Source of the DNA: Euonymus europaeus
Lineage: Eukaryota > Streptophyta > Magnoliopsida > Celastrales > Celastraceae
DNA: 64,000 nucleotides
Assembly (NCBI GenBank): GCA_963580455.1
Contig: OY756972.1
Coordinates: 15,763,001-15,827,000, forward strand
Direction of reading: 5' to 3'
Shown: positions 36,338 to 48,002 of the stretch, one piece after another
Layout of the letters: each line of letters starts with the position of its first letter
How positions within the stretch are numbered: position 1 is the first letter of the stretch
Notes under the pieces: generated by a model
Seen by the model: only the letters and a program-made list of their open reading frames with translations
Told to the model about the DNA's origin: nothing
Database searches by the model: none
Program-made: the position numbers and the translations under genes

Positions 36338-36548
36338 TGATGAGATACTGTATTTTCTATTTTCTATCTATGGCTCTCTAGAGTATTATGTATTCTCTTT
36401 CTAGTTTCCTTTGTTTTTGTTCCAGCTGACGTAGAGGTCACTGGTTGTTATGTTTTAGGGTTATGAAATGAATTCCCCTTTTACGTGACATCTTCTCTTC
36501 CGCCTCCTTCTCCTACTGTATACTGGTTGAACTGTGCACGCGCTACCA
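36338..36548 (+). repeat. Chromovirus 5' LTR
   Basis: It matches 38757-38982 except for a 15 bp indel and scattered substitutions. Confidence 0.85.
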
Positions 36549-36551
36549 TTT

Positions 36552-36563
36552 TGGTATCGGAAC
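36552..36563 (+). other. Primer binding site (initiator tRNA-Met type)
   Basis: TGGTATCGGAAC lies 3 bp after the LTR end. The usual form is TGGTATCAGAGC. Confidence 0.7.
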
Positions 36564-36569
36564 ACTACA

Positions 36570-37448
36570 AGTGCCCTTCTGCACAGCTTCAATCAGCCCC
36601 TTAGTAATCGGGTCAAAAAAAGTAGAACAACCCTGTATGGCTAGTAATTCTGGCTGCCTAGATAGTGTATCAACCACTCTATTTAAGCGGCCACCCCTAT
36701 GCTTAATAGTGAAATTGTACCCAACCAGCTTCACCAACCATTTTTCTTGTGCGGGAGTAGTAATGCGCTGATTACGAAAGTGCTGAATAGTACTATCATA
36801 AGTTAAAATGGTAAAATGGCGACCCAATAAATAAGGTCTCCATTGCTGCACCACATAAACAACTGCAAGCATTTCTCTATCATAGACCGACATAGCAAGA
36901 TGGTGGGCGAACAAGGGCTTACTCAAATAAGAAATTGGGTGTCCTTGTTGTGATAGGACTGCACCAATACCCACTCCAGAAGCATCACATTCAATGGTGA
37001 ATTCTTGAGCAAAATTTGGAAGTGCTAGAATTGGGGTGGTCATCAAAGCAGCCTTAAGCTCATCAAAAGCACTTACTACCTCAGAAGTCCACTGGAATCC
37101 ATTAATTTTCAGCATATTAGTTAACGGTTTTGCAATCAACCCATACCCACGAACAAATTTCCGATAATAACTTGTCAAACCCAAGAAGCCCCGCAGCCCT
37201 TTGATGGTAGTAGGCCGAACCCAATCAGCTATGCACTGAATTTTAGTTGGATCGACGGCAACTCCTTAGGCTGAAATCACATGACCAAGATAATCAACTG
37301 AATTTGTACCAAACGAACATTTACTCTTTTTTATCTTTAATTGGTGAGTGGCCAGAGTGTCAAAAACCAAGCTGAGGTGGGATATGTGGTCCTCCACCGA
37401 GGAACTATAGATGAGGATATCATAAAAAACCAAAATGAACCGCCACAA
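36570..37448 (-). pseudogene. Chromovirus RT and RNase H segment, inverted
   Basis: On the minus strand, 37448 downward encodes the end of RT: ILVFYDILIYSS, the YVDD-box region with the first D of the DD pair lost, then KSKCSFGTNSVDYLGHVIS. After a stop near 37266, 37184-36543 continues with SYYRKFVRGYG, IECDASGVGIGAVLSQ (RNase H) and KHRGGRLNRVVDTLSRQ. The orientation is opposite to the LTRs and integrase. Confidence 0.88.
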
Positions 37449-37449
37449 A

Positions 37450-38730
37450 AAGGGGCGAAATATAGTGTTAGAAGAATTTCATGCAAGTTCTATGGGAGGA
37501 CACTCTGGTTTTTTAAGAACTTAAAAACGGTCGTCGAGAAATTTTTTATGGCCTGGCGTCAAGAAAGATACTAAGTTGTTTGTTGCGGAATGTGATACTT
37601 GCCAACGCCAACGAATTCATTATGAGAACGTGAAACCTCTAGGATTGTTGCAACATTGAAAAATCCCGAATGGTGTTTGGCAAGATATTTCCCTCAATTT
37701 TATTAAGGAATGCCCAAATCATGCCATAAGAATGTCATCTTAGTGGCGGTGGATCGCTTCACGAAGTATGCACATTTTTTAGCCCTCGCTCATCCTCATT
37801 CAACCCAACAAGTAGCTCAAATTTTTTTACGTGATATTTTCAAATTACATGGTATGCCTCAAAGAATGGTGAGTGATCATGATCCCATTTTCTTAAGTAA
37901 TTTTTGGACTGAATTCTTTAAAATGCAACAAACACAACTATGTCGAAGCTCGGCCTATCACCCTCAGTCGGATGGCCAAACTGAAGTTGTTAATCGCATA
38001 TTAGAGCAGTACTTGAGAAGTTTTTGTGGTGATCAACCTTCTAACTGGTTGTCATGGTTGCCCTGGGCTGAATGGTGGTATAACACCACTTACCAAGCCT
38101 CTATTATGATGCCTCCCTTCCAAGCATTGTATGAGTATTCTCCCCCAGTTATGTCTCAATATATTCAAGGTACTACTAGTGTCCATCATGTGGATACCGA
38201 GTTGAGGAGCAGGGATGAACTTCTCTAGATACTGAAAACCAACTTAACAACATCTCAGTCTCGCATGAAGAAACAATCAGATAAGAACCGTACTGAGAGA
38301 CAGTTTGAAGTGGGCAATTGGGTCTTTTTGAAACTTCAACCTTATAGGCACAGATCAGTACAACTTCGTCACTGCCATAAGCTATCACCGCATTACTATG
38401 GACTATTTCAAATTCAAGCTAGGATGGGATCAGTTGCGTACAAGCTGCATCTACCAACAACATCAAAAATCCATTCGGTGTGTTTCATGTCTCCTTGTTG
38501 AAAGTTAAATTGGGTCAGTAGCTCACTGCTTCACCTCTGTTACCTTCTTATGAAGACTCAGGTCAACTTCAATGGGTATCGACCAAGTTACTTGATAAAG
38601 GCATGTTCAAGAAAGGCAATAGGGCAGTGACGAAATGGTTTATTTAGTGGGAGGGACTTCCAGTGAAAGATGCAACTTGGGAAAAGGCGACTCAAATCCA
38701 GAATCAATTTCCTAATTTCCAGCCTTGAGA
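37450..38730 (+). pseudogene. Chromovirus integrase and chromodomain
   Basis: The plus-strand order is a H-H-C-C zinc-binding trace (MGGHSG..., CDTCQRQR) near 37480-37620, the catalytic core 37710-38228 with VAVDRFTKYAHF, MVSDHDPIF and SAYHPQSDGQTEVVN, then the GNWVFLKLQPYRH-type C-terminal region. It ends in a chromodomain-like block near 38630-38700 (WEGLPVKDATWE) with a stop inside. Several stops separate the parts. The chromodomain marks the element as a chromovirus, a group that tends to insert in heterochromatin. Confidence 0.87.
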
Positions 38731-38756
38731 CAAATCTGTTTTGAGGAAGGCAGAAT

Positions 38757-38982
38757 TGATGAGATACTGTATTTTCTATTTTCTATTTATGGCTCTCTAG
38801 AGTATTATCTATTCTCTTTCTGGTTTCCTTTATTTTTGTTCCTGCTGACGTGGAGGTCAATGGTTGTTAAGTTACTGAAAGTTATGTTTTAGGGTTATGA
38901 AATGAATTCCCTTTTTACGTGATATCTTCTCTTCCGCCTCCTTCTCCTATTGTATACTGGTTGAACTGTGCAGGCTCTGCCA
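38757..38982 (+). repeat. Chromovirus 3' LTR
   Basis: Direct repeat of the 5' LTR, preceded by TTGAGGAAGGCAGAA, a fair polypurine tract. Confidence 0.85.
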
Positions 38983-39245
38983 CTCGTTTGTCTAAACTCA
39001 TAACTTTAAAGAAATTAATTGCAAAATTAGAAAGTTTATTCAACAGAACAGAGAAGAGTATAACCACACCAAGGACAAGCCCAAACAAGTAAAAACCATG
39101 TTAAAGGTATCTCTTCCTCCTCCCGTTTGCGTTCCTTATCTTTAATTAGCCTTCTCCTGTAGGTGTGAATTGTATTCTTCAAAAGTCTCTCTCCTAAAGC
39201 TCTTTTCCTCAATTAATATGAGAAAAACGTAAGCGTAAAAACACC
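38983..39245. other. No gene seen
   Basis: Short spacer between the chromovirus and a captured gene fragment. Confidence 0.4.
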
Positions 39246-39815
39246 ATGGTCAATGGCAAACTTTCAGCAGTAGCACTAGTTTTGAGGATAAGGAAAAGCA
39301 GAAAGAAAGAGAAAGAAAAGAGAAAAAAACATGAAAGAGAAAATGTCAAGGAACGTACAAAAAGGGATGAGACAAATAGTGAGATGTTGATTTGGTTGAT
39401 GATTATGGCCATAAAGAAGACAATAAGAGAGAAAAAGACAGAGATAGGAAACATAGGAAACGACATCAAAGTGTTGTTGATGATGTGAGTTCTGATAGGG
39501 ATGAGCGAGAAGATTCTAAAAGGTCGCGTAGACATGGCATTGACCGTAAGAAATGAAGAAAGGTATTTGAATATGCTGCCAAGTGATATATTATGATTTG
39601 CTTGTGCAGTGCTTAATTTATGTAGAAAATTATGAAATTCTCCTTGTTATTCTCTGTAGCATTCACACACACTTGAATCAGATAGCGAAAGCTGTCATAA
39701 AAGGCATAGAAAAGATCACCGGGATGCTTCCCGTAGAAATGGGGGTCTTGATGAGTTAGAAGATGGGGAGCTTGGCGAAGATGGTGAAATCCGCTATTCT
39801 CTTAATTTGTAGTCC
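39246..39815 (+). pseudogene. Fragment of a charged-repeat (RS/KR-rich) nuclear protein gene
   Basis: Two exon-like pieces are visible. The first (about 39290-39560) is rich in Lys, Arg, Glu and Asp, with [20 protein letters not shown] in one frame. The second (39660-39810) reads HTLESDSESCHKRHRKDHRD, then LDELEDGELGEDGEIR. Between them GTATTTGAATATGC and TTCTCTGTAG look like intact splice sites. The composition suggests an RNA-processing protein. I cannot name the gene. There is no start region or further domain, so it is probably a captured piece. Confidence 0.5.
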
Positions 39816-39984
39816 CATATTTATGGATTGATAAACCAGGTTACATTTGGTAGATACGAGAAATTTGGAGTTTTGTCAGTTGGAAAAATTTCTTTCAATG
39901 CATTTGACTTGTTTCATTTTGATTGCTATTACCTTTTTGTCCCGGTGCTTCGTTAGGATTGTTATTCTATGGAAAACATCTGGG

Positions 39985-40600
39985 TCTTTTTTTTAGTTAA
40001 GCTAAGAATAGGGGGTGACAAACTTGTGAAGATGAAGGCTAACCTCAAGGCTAAACTAAACCTAAGGTCATTAGATCAAGTTTCTAAAGGTTTGGTTCAA
40101 CACCCAACTTTTGGATGTAAAGATGATGTTCCTAGATCCAATCCTTTCCCGCAAGAAGGTTTGATTGCAACGTATGATGACCAATTCAATGGGTTGCACG
40201 ATGGACTTGTGGAGATAATGAAATTATTGTGTGTAAAAAAGCATGCTGAACTCATGGTTGCACTAGAGCTGCAGCAGCCATTATTAGATCAAGATTCTAA
40301 AGGTGGTTTAGTTCGACACCCAGCTTTTGAAAATTTTGCTCAATCGGAATCAAATTTTTTACAAAGTAGAGACAATGATGAGGAGGATTCCAAATTCCCC
40401 TGATGAGCAGTTGGTAACAATACAGTTAGAATTGGATTATTTTTATTCTTGCCAAGGATTGAGACGCTATAATGTTATGAATAATCTTGTTGGGACTAGT
40501 TTTTCACATAATTTATAATCAATCCTAGTTAAATTATGCAAAAAAAAGTGAATAAATGCTTTTGAGTTTTTTTTATTCTTAGAGACTTAACAAGTGACAA
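39985..40600 (+). repeat. Unnamed coding repeat, copy 2
   Basis: It is the best-preserved of three copies. The plus-strand frame is open from 39969 to 40403 (144 codons) and contains two related segments: LDQVSKGLVQHPTFG and LDQDSKGGLVRHPAFENF. This is an internal duplication of about 65-70 residues. It lacks the LINE found in copy 1 and so preserves the empty site. Family not recognised. Confidence 0.7.
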
Positions 40601-41199
40601 ATATTGCTAGAGATTCTACTTATTATTACTTTAAACGCGTATGTATATATTACGAGAGTGGAGATCCCAAAACCCCACTCCCACCTCTTAGGCTCAATCA
40701 TGGGGTAGTGGTTTTTGGGTGTTTTTAAAGTACCAGTTATGACCGATTTTGAGGTATTTTAAAAACATCTCGATTTGGGGTGTTTTGAAAACCCCTCAAT
40801 TCCGGTCAAATTAACACTACATTGATTTTGAGTGGTTTAAAAAATCTCAAAACTAGTATTCTTAAAATGTAAAGAAACAATGATTTTTAAAAAACCTTTC
40901 ATTTCCAATGATTTTTGGTCTACCAAGTAGAGCCTTATTGTCTTCTATGCAAAGCACCCATGTCACTGCAATCAGGGCCCCATATGACAAACAGAAGAGC
41001 TCCCTCACTCTTGTTATACAAGATGGTGATAACAATATCTCTAGCTCATCTCTCTGTAAAAATATATCACCAGAATTAAAAATCTTATATTAAAATAAAT
41101 CAAGACTTTATTGCATTAATATGCACCATTTTAACGGCAGCATCATCTAGGCTAAATAATAACTTATGGGAAAAACTAAAAAGAAGATTCAAAACATAG
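40601..41199. other. No gene seen
   Basis: It contains an array of short, similar phrases at 40720-40860 (TTTTGGGTGTTTT, GGGGTGTTTTGAAAACCCC) that can form hairpins, but no gene. Confidence 0.4.
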
Positions 41200-41559
41200 C
41201 ATCTCATTAGAGCAAGAAAAAACAACCAATTCTAATCATCATGTTACTAATTCCTCATCAGCTTGAGAGTCAACCGCTCCGTTTGACCGTTGGAATTATT
41301 TAAAATTTTGTTGGACAACGTCCTCATTGTTGTCTCTACATTCCAAAAAAAAATTGATTGTGTCCGATCATTTTTTTCTCAGAGGTAGGGCGTTGAACTA
41401 AGCAGCTTTCAAAAACTTGATCTAATGGCTACAGCTTTAGTTCGGCCATGAGTTCAGCCTTGAGTTCGGCGCCATGCTCTTTCACACAATAATTTCTTCA
41501 TCTCCACAAGTTCATGGCGCAACCCTTTGAGTTGGTCATCAAAGGTTGCAATCAGACCT
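41200..41559 (-). repeat. Unnamed coding repeat, copy 3 (cut by Copia C)
   Basis: It resembles copies 1 and 2 on the minus strand, from the AACCAATTCTAATCATC end to GATTGCAACC. It stops at 41559, where the Copia LTR begins. GACCT at 41555-41559 is the expected 5 bp target site. Confidence 0.7.
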
Positions 41560-41806
41560 TGCCGTGTTAACAGTTAAATCACACAAAAAAACAGAAATCT
41601 CACAACACAAGCAACTCTTACAGTAGCACAAATAGCATAGAGAACTCCTGGAACCCCAGCAATAGATATCGTCCAGAAATAAGTTCTTCAGCAACAGTAC
41701 AAGACACAACACAGCAGCAAGAAGAATAAATAACATGAGATATGAAAGGACTACATTGCCCTTTCTAAACAAAAGAAATAACAACTTAATACAAAAGCAC
41801 AATTCA
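41560..41806 (-). repeat. Copia C 3' LTR
   Basis: It begins TGAATTGTGC at 41806 on the minus strand, after the purine tract ATGGGGAGTATTAAAC, and ends CACGGCA at 41560. It has TG/CA termini and is 247 bp long. Confidence 0.75.
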
Positions 41807-42672
41807 GTTTAATACTCCCCATGAACTGTGCTTTGGATATCATTCTCATCTTAGACTTGTAAACTCCAAACTTGTCGCGAGGTAAAGCCTTTGTAAGTAA
41901 GTCAGCAACCTGGTCTCTTGTTCCACAGTACAACAAATTTATAATACCTTCAGCAGCAGCTTGACGAGCATAGTGATATTTAATAGCAATGTGTTTTGTT
42001 AAGTCATGTGCAACTGGATTCTTGGCAATCTCAATTACCAACTTGCTATCAGAATAAATATAAGAGGAATCTGTTTCCGAAAACCAAGATCATCCAATAC
42101 TCCTCTAATCTAGGCCGCATGTGGCTGACTTGGACATAGCCACAAACTCTGCCTCAGCTATTGAAAGAGCCACACATTTTTGTTTCTTGGATGCCCAAAC
42201 ACACATACGAGATTCAACATTAAAAATAAATCCAGTTGTACTCTTCATATCATCAAGATTGTTAGCCCAATCACTATCACAAAAGCATTGTAATATAACT
42301 GGCCTACCAGCTTCATAAAACACTTCATGATCTTTAGTTCCTTGAAGATATCTTAGCACTCTTCTAGCTGTGCCAAAATGAACTTGAGTTGGACTTTGCA
42401 TGAAACATGAAAGAAGACATGCTTCAAACATAACATCAGGCCTTGTGGTGGTGAAGTACAATAGGCTCCCAATAAGATTTTTGTACACCTAACCATCAGA
42501 ACTCCGCGAGCTGTCATCTTGATGAAGCTTCTCATTAATAACAAGAGGGACACTGACTGGATTACAATCAACCATCCTATATTTCTATAACACGGACTTC
42601 AAATATCCCTCTTGACAAATAAAGATACCTTTCTCAGTTTGATGGACTTCAATTCCAAACAAATAACGGAGC
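41807..42672 (-). pseudogene. Copia C: RT C-terminal half and RNase H
   Basis: On the minus strand the RT end (GIEVHQTEKGIFICQEGYLK near 42620-42660) leads to YKNLIGSLLYFTTTRPDVMF and then RNase H with CDSDWANNLDDMKSTTG and ALSIAEAEFVA. It closes with HIAIKYHYAR and ADLLTKALPRDKF near 41840-41990. Stops are at about 42590 and 42488, and one frame change lies near 42105. Confidence 0.88.
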
Positions 42673-42677
42673 AAACC

Positions 42678-45600
42678 TGATATGTAACGCCCCATCCCAC
42701 GAAACCCTAATTCCTAGGCTCGTAGTTCAGAACGCTACCTATATTATAATATAAACTCACCCTACATTTAATATAAGTCTACTTCAGTAAACAAATCCAC
42801 CTAATTTAATTAAAATAACCTAATCTGAAATAGAAGCGTCATCTCATATAACACCCAATTAATATCCTCTAAGTATACTACTGTGAATATTATACTTTTA
42901 ATCCTTGTTCTCGAATCTACACTTATTACCATACATCAAAGCTATTAACAGTAAGTGCATAACTAAATTCATTACTTAATCAATCAATCTTCCATGAAAC
43001 TAGCTTCCGTCACATGAGCATCTTCTTCATGGATCTACGACGACACCATCAACTCCTAAGTCAACATAATAATCTGAGAGACCATAACCTGCATCACGAA
43101 ATATAGTGAGCCGAGGCCCAGCAAGTAATATCTATGCATGAATGCACGTGTACTAGATTCATAAAAATTAATAAAAACATTTTCTTTGATGCTTATGCCA
43201 TGTATGTCATGCTTCATGTAGAGCAACAAATAAATGTCACCTCATTATATCGTCAATGTATCATCACATAATAAAACACAGTTCACAGACAGTCAACCAA
43301 CATAGACTACCTCAGTTCACAATTCACATTTAAAATCCATCATCACCAGTTCAGTATCATATAAACAACTCAAATAGTATGGGAGCTATTATGCAGATAA
43401 CACTTTTCCGTACTTTCAAACTCATCACAGAACTCTGATCAAATATGTATCAATAGTCAGACAATAACGCATACAATCCGTAAATTACATTGTTCCGTAA
43501 TGCAGTTGGATAATACTTACCTGGAGTACTCTCATAAATATCGATAATTCAGTTACATAGATAGGTTGATTCCTGAAACCCAAACAACTTCCACAATGCT
43601 TTGTTAATCCTATTATCTTTAATTCATTTACTAATACCATTAGTTTCTTAATCAATTTATTTTTCTTAACACTATTAACCTAATAGCATTAACCTAATAC
43701 AATTAGTTTAACACAATTACTTGACCCAATACAATTAACTTAATACAAATAATTAACATTAATTAATTAAGTCTAACCCGGTTTGTCAATTAGGCCAACC
43801 GGGTCAGGTTGACTTTGACTCCTCCCTATATGCGGGTCATCAGACCCGTTTGATACTACGGTCGGGTCACCGCTGGTGGTGTGGGCAGTGGAACCCACGG
43901 TGGGTAAGGGTGTGTAGCCATGGTTCAGGCAATTCTCATGGTGGTTTCTATTACCTGAACGGTGGTCTAAGAAGGAAGAATCGAGGTGATGAGCGAGGCG
44001 GCTGTCCATGCGGTTCTTTCGCCATTACGCGATGATCTCTCCTCTGTTTCATCCGAAAATAGCATGGATCAACTCCCCTAGCCGTCCTCTTGAATTGGAT
44101 ACCAGAATCTTAGCCAGTACTGGCCGAAATCGCCAGGCACCATTCTGTCACCGTCATCCCTGTCGCGGCGTTCTTCTTCTTTCTAGGGTTCCTAGATCCG
44201 AGTGCCCATATATATATATTTGCTTATTTGTTTATTTATTTATCAATTGACTCTTCTACCTTATTTCTATTTACAATCCTGCCATTAATTTAACTCCTCA
44301 ATGCTCTAATTCCAACAATTTGTGTTAATTCCATTTTAACTCCAATTTCGATAATTCTTGCACGTAATATATTTTGTTTATCACATAAAATTTAATAAAA
44401 ATATTATGATGTCATTTTACAATTATTATTGCACACACTAAAAAAAATAATAAATATCACATACGTCGCTTTGCCCTATTACGTAAGTTATCCCACGACT
44501 CGGGGCGTTACATGATGTGTTAAATCTCGCAAGTGCACGAATCGAATATAGTAGTATAACAAAACGAATGCAAGTACAAGGTCGAATCCAACGAGGACAA
44601 GTAAAAGTTCAACTAAGATTACTCAACTTAACAATTAAGACATACCTTAACAATCTTGGATTTCAAATAATGGAGAGGAATATTGGGATAATGATTTCAC
44701 CACACAATCAGATTATGAGTAACAATTATCAAGCATACAACTTCAATTGCAGTTTAAGGGTTGATTCTTTTCCCATATATGTTGGTTCGTTCAGTCACAG
44801 TACCAACACGTATCACTATCAATAGTTAATCATATTCGGTCGCAGTTGTTAACACAAGGCCAATGACCCATTAAGTTCTAAAAAACTATGACAACCAATT
44901 AATCATCTAATATGTGGTCTCAGCGTTGATAATTAATTTCATCAATCTCAATTCACTAAGACGTGTGAATTTAGGTTATTCCTTAGTCTTAGCTAGATTA
45001 GTTCATATACATACTTAAATGGTGATCAAACATTTAAACACACAATAAACTTATAAGCATAGAGATTAGAGACAAGAACCATGAGCTAAATTTGCATATC
45101 AATAATCATAAACTCATAATCCTCAATATAGGTTACATCAAAATCCCAATATAAATGGTTTAGTTACAACATATGTTCAAGAACAAGAAACATAAACTAG
45201 TAAGAATCATCAACTAAATTAGAAGAAGAAGAACCTCCTCAAATGGATGGAATGGTTGCTTGGATGCTTCCTTGGAAGATCTTTCCTTTTTTTTCTTGCT
45301 TCTCCCTTCTCTTTTCTTGTTTCTTTGAAACCTTATCCTTCCCCTTGTTTTGCGTGTCTCTCCCCCAAAGTAATAGCCACCCACTTCATTCATTGTGTTA
45401 CAACCACCTTTAGTTGAATAAATTTCTATTTTTAGTAAGTTTTAAGTAAGAAAGAGTTGTAATTTTTAATCACTGTTCGCCTAGTGATGCTCGAGAGATT
45501 TAAGATGCTCGAGCATGTCAGCAAGTGTGAAACTCCCTGGTCCAAAATGACCATTTTAGCATGCTGGAGCGTGCACCAGTGCTCAAGCACTTTTTTTGCA

Positions 45601-45758
45601 TTAGATATCCATTTTCCACTGATTTTGCATAACTTCGAGCATATTTTTTGAAATTCAAAATACTAAGGAATCTCATAGAAAATATATTCATTTCATCCCC
45701 AAATAGATGAGAACTATGAAAATTAAAACGCAAAAGTTAGTATAAACTGGATAGATCA
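42678..45758 (-). mobile_element. Solo LTR (outer), inserted in Copia C RT
   Basis: Apart from its first five bases (TGATA, 42678-42682), the LTR runs from 44513 to 45758, about 1.25 kb. On the minus strand it begins TGATCTATCC and ends TTAACACATCA. Near its end it has the GTGCACTTGCGAG phrase usual in Athila/Tat LTRs. It is flanked by AAACC at 42673-42677 and 45759-45763, a perfect 5 bp target duplication. No internal coding region remains. The second solo LTR sits five bases from its edge. Confidence 0.85.
42683..44512. mobile_element. Solo LTR (inner), 1830 bp
   Basis: Termini TGTAACGCCCC and GGGGCGTTACA are perfect 11 bp inverted repeats. Flanks TGATA and TGATG are a 4 of 5 target duplication, the left one being the first five bases of the outer LTR. 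No coding domain is seen. It is related in its ends to the LTR-like block at 17685-20084. Confidence 0.85.
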
Positions 45759-45763
45759 AAACC

Positions 45764-46450
45764 CAAATCAGTCATCTCATACTTTTTCATCATACTAGTC
45801 TTAAACTCAAGCACCATATTCTCATTATTCCCAGTGACGATAATGTCATCAACAAATATAGAAACCACCAAAATCGAAATCCCTTCTTTCAGGGTATACA
45901 ATGTGCTCTCATTGTCACTCTTTTTCAGACCTTTTATTCCAAAGAATTTGTCTATCTCAGAATACCAAGTCCTCGGGGATTGTTTCATCCCATAAAGAGC
46001 CTTCTTCAGTTTGTAAACACGATCCTCTTTGCCTTTCTCCAAAAAACCCTCAGGTTGCTGGACATAAACCTCCTCTTCAAGGACGCCATTGAGAAAAGAG
46101 AATTTGACATCTAACTGATATATTTTTCACCGGCATTGAGTAGCCACAAATATTATAATTCTTATTGCTTCCAATCGTGCCATAGGTGCAAAAGTCTCAT
46201 GGAAATCAATACCCAGCTTTTGGTTAAAACCTTTAGCCACTGGCCGCACTTTATGTCTCTGAATAGTACCATCAAAATCTAATTTCAGCTTATAGACCCA
46301 CTTAACTCCAATGATGTCTCTGTCAAAAGGTTTAGGTACCAGTTCCTATGTATGATTTTTGTGAATCATATGTAACTCATCCTCCATCGTTTTAATCTAA
46401 GAAGGATCATAATGAGCCTCTTGAAAATTAGATGGTTCAGCAAAAGCAAC
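45764..46450 (-). pseudogene. Copia C: N-terminal RT half
   Basis: Upstream codons give [19 protein letters not shown], then VAKGF and [13 protein letters not shown] with stops. The long clean frame 46042-45737 carries VYKLKKALYGMKQSPRTW and VVSIFVDDIIVTG, the RT catalytic YVDD-type box (here FVDD). The homology ends at MTDLG, where the AAACC target site lies. Confidence 0.9.
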
Positions 46451-47321
46451 ATTACAGGACTCATAAAGCTCCACCATGAATCACAATCTTCTAGGAGGAC
46501 AAATAATCATATTGATAAACAATTGTTTAAATATCACGGACGTTGCATTCATGAATCAAGTCAACAAGCATATACAAACAGTTTGAGATACACAATATTT
46601 TATACTGATTATATAAGAACACATACAATTTATACTTATTCAATCAATCAAATTTTAGCTCATTTAAGAACTAAGTCGAGCATATAAATATGCAAATTTT
46701 TACATTAAGATTATTGGATATTTTATGAATACAAAATAAACTGTCTATATATTTGATATATATGCAATACTGAACAGTAGACTAAATGATACAGTTTAGT
46801 AATTGTTGTCAGTAGACAAATTAAACATTTTATAACATGCATTTTTATCCTAAACAATTGAGCAGTAAGCTAATTTTACCGAAATAGCAAAAAATATTTG
46901 AGGAATGGAGATGAGCGACGTACGCAGTGGTGTGAATCTCCTCAAAGTAGAATTGCTCTTATCACCGGTGTCAAGATTTTTTGGTAAAGAACCTCCTTAG
47001 ATATAATTCTCTTTCGTTGTCGGTAGGTGACACTTCAATACTGACAACACAATAAACCATTATAAAATTGTACTCTAAGATTTATAAATAATAGAGAAAG
47101 AGAAATAAGAGAACTCTGTTTTTTGGTGTGTTTTTCTCTGTAGGCTTAGGTCTCCTTATATATGAGAGCCCATAGCCATAATGGCCAAAAAATAAGGGAT
47201 GAAACCTGATTTTGGACTCTATTATTGACTTAACCATCAACATATTTTGTGGGCTACCTTAGACTTGACCAAATCAATACATCTATATAGTGGGTTGTAC
47301 TAACCACTTTGAAGTGGTCAT
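46451..47321. other. No gene seen
   Basis: AT-rich. The 46900-47160 stretch (ACCGGTGTCAAGAT, GTCGGTAGGTGACAC) resembles a retroelement leader or LTR but has no partner here. Confidence 0.35.
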
Positions 47322-48002
47322 GAAAAGTTGATGATATGAATTGAATCGATGAACTTTACCAAGAGCATGCATAAAGAGAAAGGGAGAAAAAGAAACCCTA
47401 ATATCATTGATCAAAATATTTCTTATAGAGAAAAGAAACATATGGTCATTATATGATGACCATTACAACGGTAAAAAAAAACAAAGGCCTATGCCCATGT
47501 GAAGGGCTTATCCCCATGACTAGAAAAACCCAGGAAAAACTCATAATCACTAATATCCCCCCTCAAGTTGGAGCGTGATGATTAATTACATCTAGCTTGG
47601 ATAAAATATTCTTGAATTGATACACCAGAATAGGTTTAGTGAGAAAATCGCTAAGCTATTTTGATGAAGATACATGAACAAGCTTGATCGAGTTGTCTTG
47701 AACCTTTTCTCAAACATAGTGACAGTTGATCTCTATCTGTTTGGTTCTTTCATTGAAGATTGGATTAGAACCAATATGAATGGTAGTCATGTTGTCACAA
47801 TAAAGATGAATAGGATTCTTGAGAACAACATGGAAATCCTTTGACAAAAAATTGAGCCACATTAATTCATTGCATGTAGAAGACATTTCCCTATATTCAG
47901 CTTCTGCTGAAGACTTGGACATTGTCTAATACTTCTTTGATTTCTAGGATATGAGAGAATTGCAAAGTAAGATGCAAAAACCTATGAGAGAGCATCTGGT
48001 AT
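47322..48002 (-). mobile_element. Copia remnant B: RNase H, polypurine tract and 3' LTR
   Basis: The LTR is 47322-47549 (228 bp, TGATTATGAG...CTTTTCA on the minus strand), preceded by the purine tract TTGAGGGGGGATATTAG. The frame 47922-47710 is RNase H: SKSSAEAEYREMSSTCNELMW, then HLYCDNMTTIHIG and KQIEINCHYV. It is the same family as Copia A. The match ends at 48002 with CTTG, where the duplicated block starts. Confidence 0.88.

Larger units (their letters stand above)
36338..38982 (+). mobile_element. Chromovirus (Ty3) remnant with an inverted internal segment
   Basis: Two direct LTRs (36338-36548 and 38757-38982) both begin TGATGAGATACTG and end CCA. They are flanked by CTCTT and CTCGT, a 4 of 5 target duplication. 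The PBS for initiator tRNA-Met follows the first LTR. Between the LTRs, RT and RNase H lie on the minus strand, while integrase and the chromodomain lie on the plus strand in agreement with the LTRs. Gag, protease and the N-terminal RT are missing. A 15 bp indel distinguishes the LTRs. Confidence 0.88.
41560..46450 (-). mobile_element. Ty1/Copia element C, split by nested solo LTRs
   Basis: On the minus strand it comprises RT (46450-45764, resuming 42672), RNase H, polypurine tract and a 247 bp 3' LTR. Gag, protease and integrase and the 5' LTR are missing. Between the RT halves lie two LTRs, one inside the other (42678-45758). RT sequence rejoins in frame when the insert and one copy of AAACC are removed. 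Confidence 0.9.

Noticed and set aside
38257..38501. Separate small gene after the integrase core
   Set aside because: It is the C-terminal part of the same integrase (GNWVFLKLQPYRH), broken by stops.
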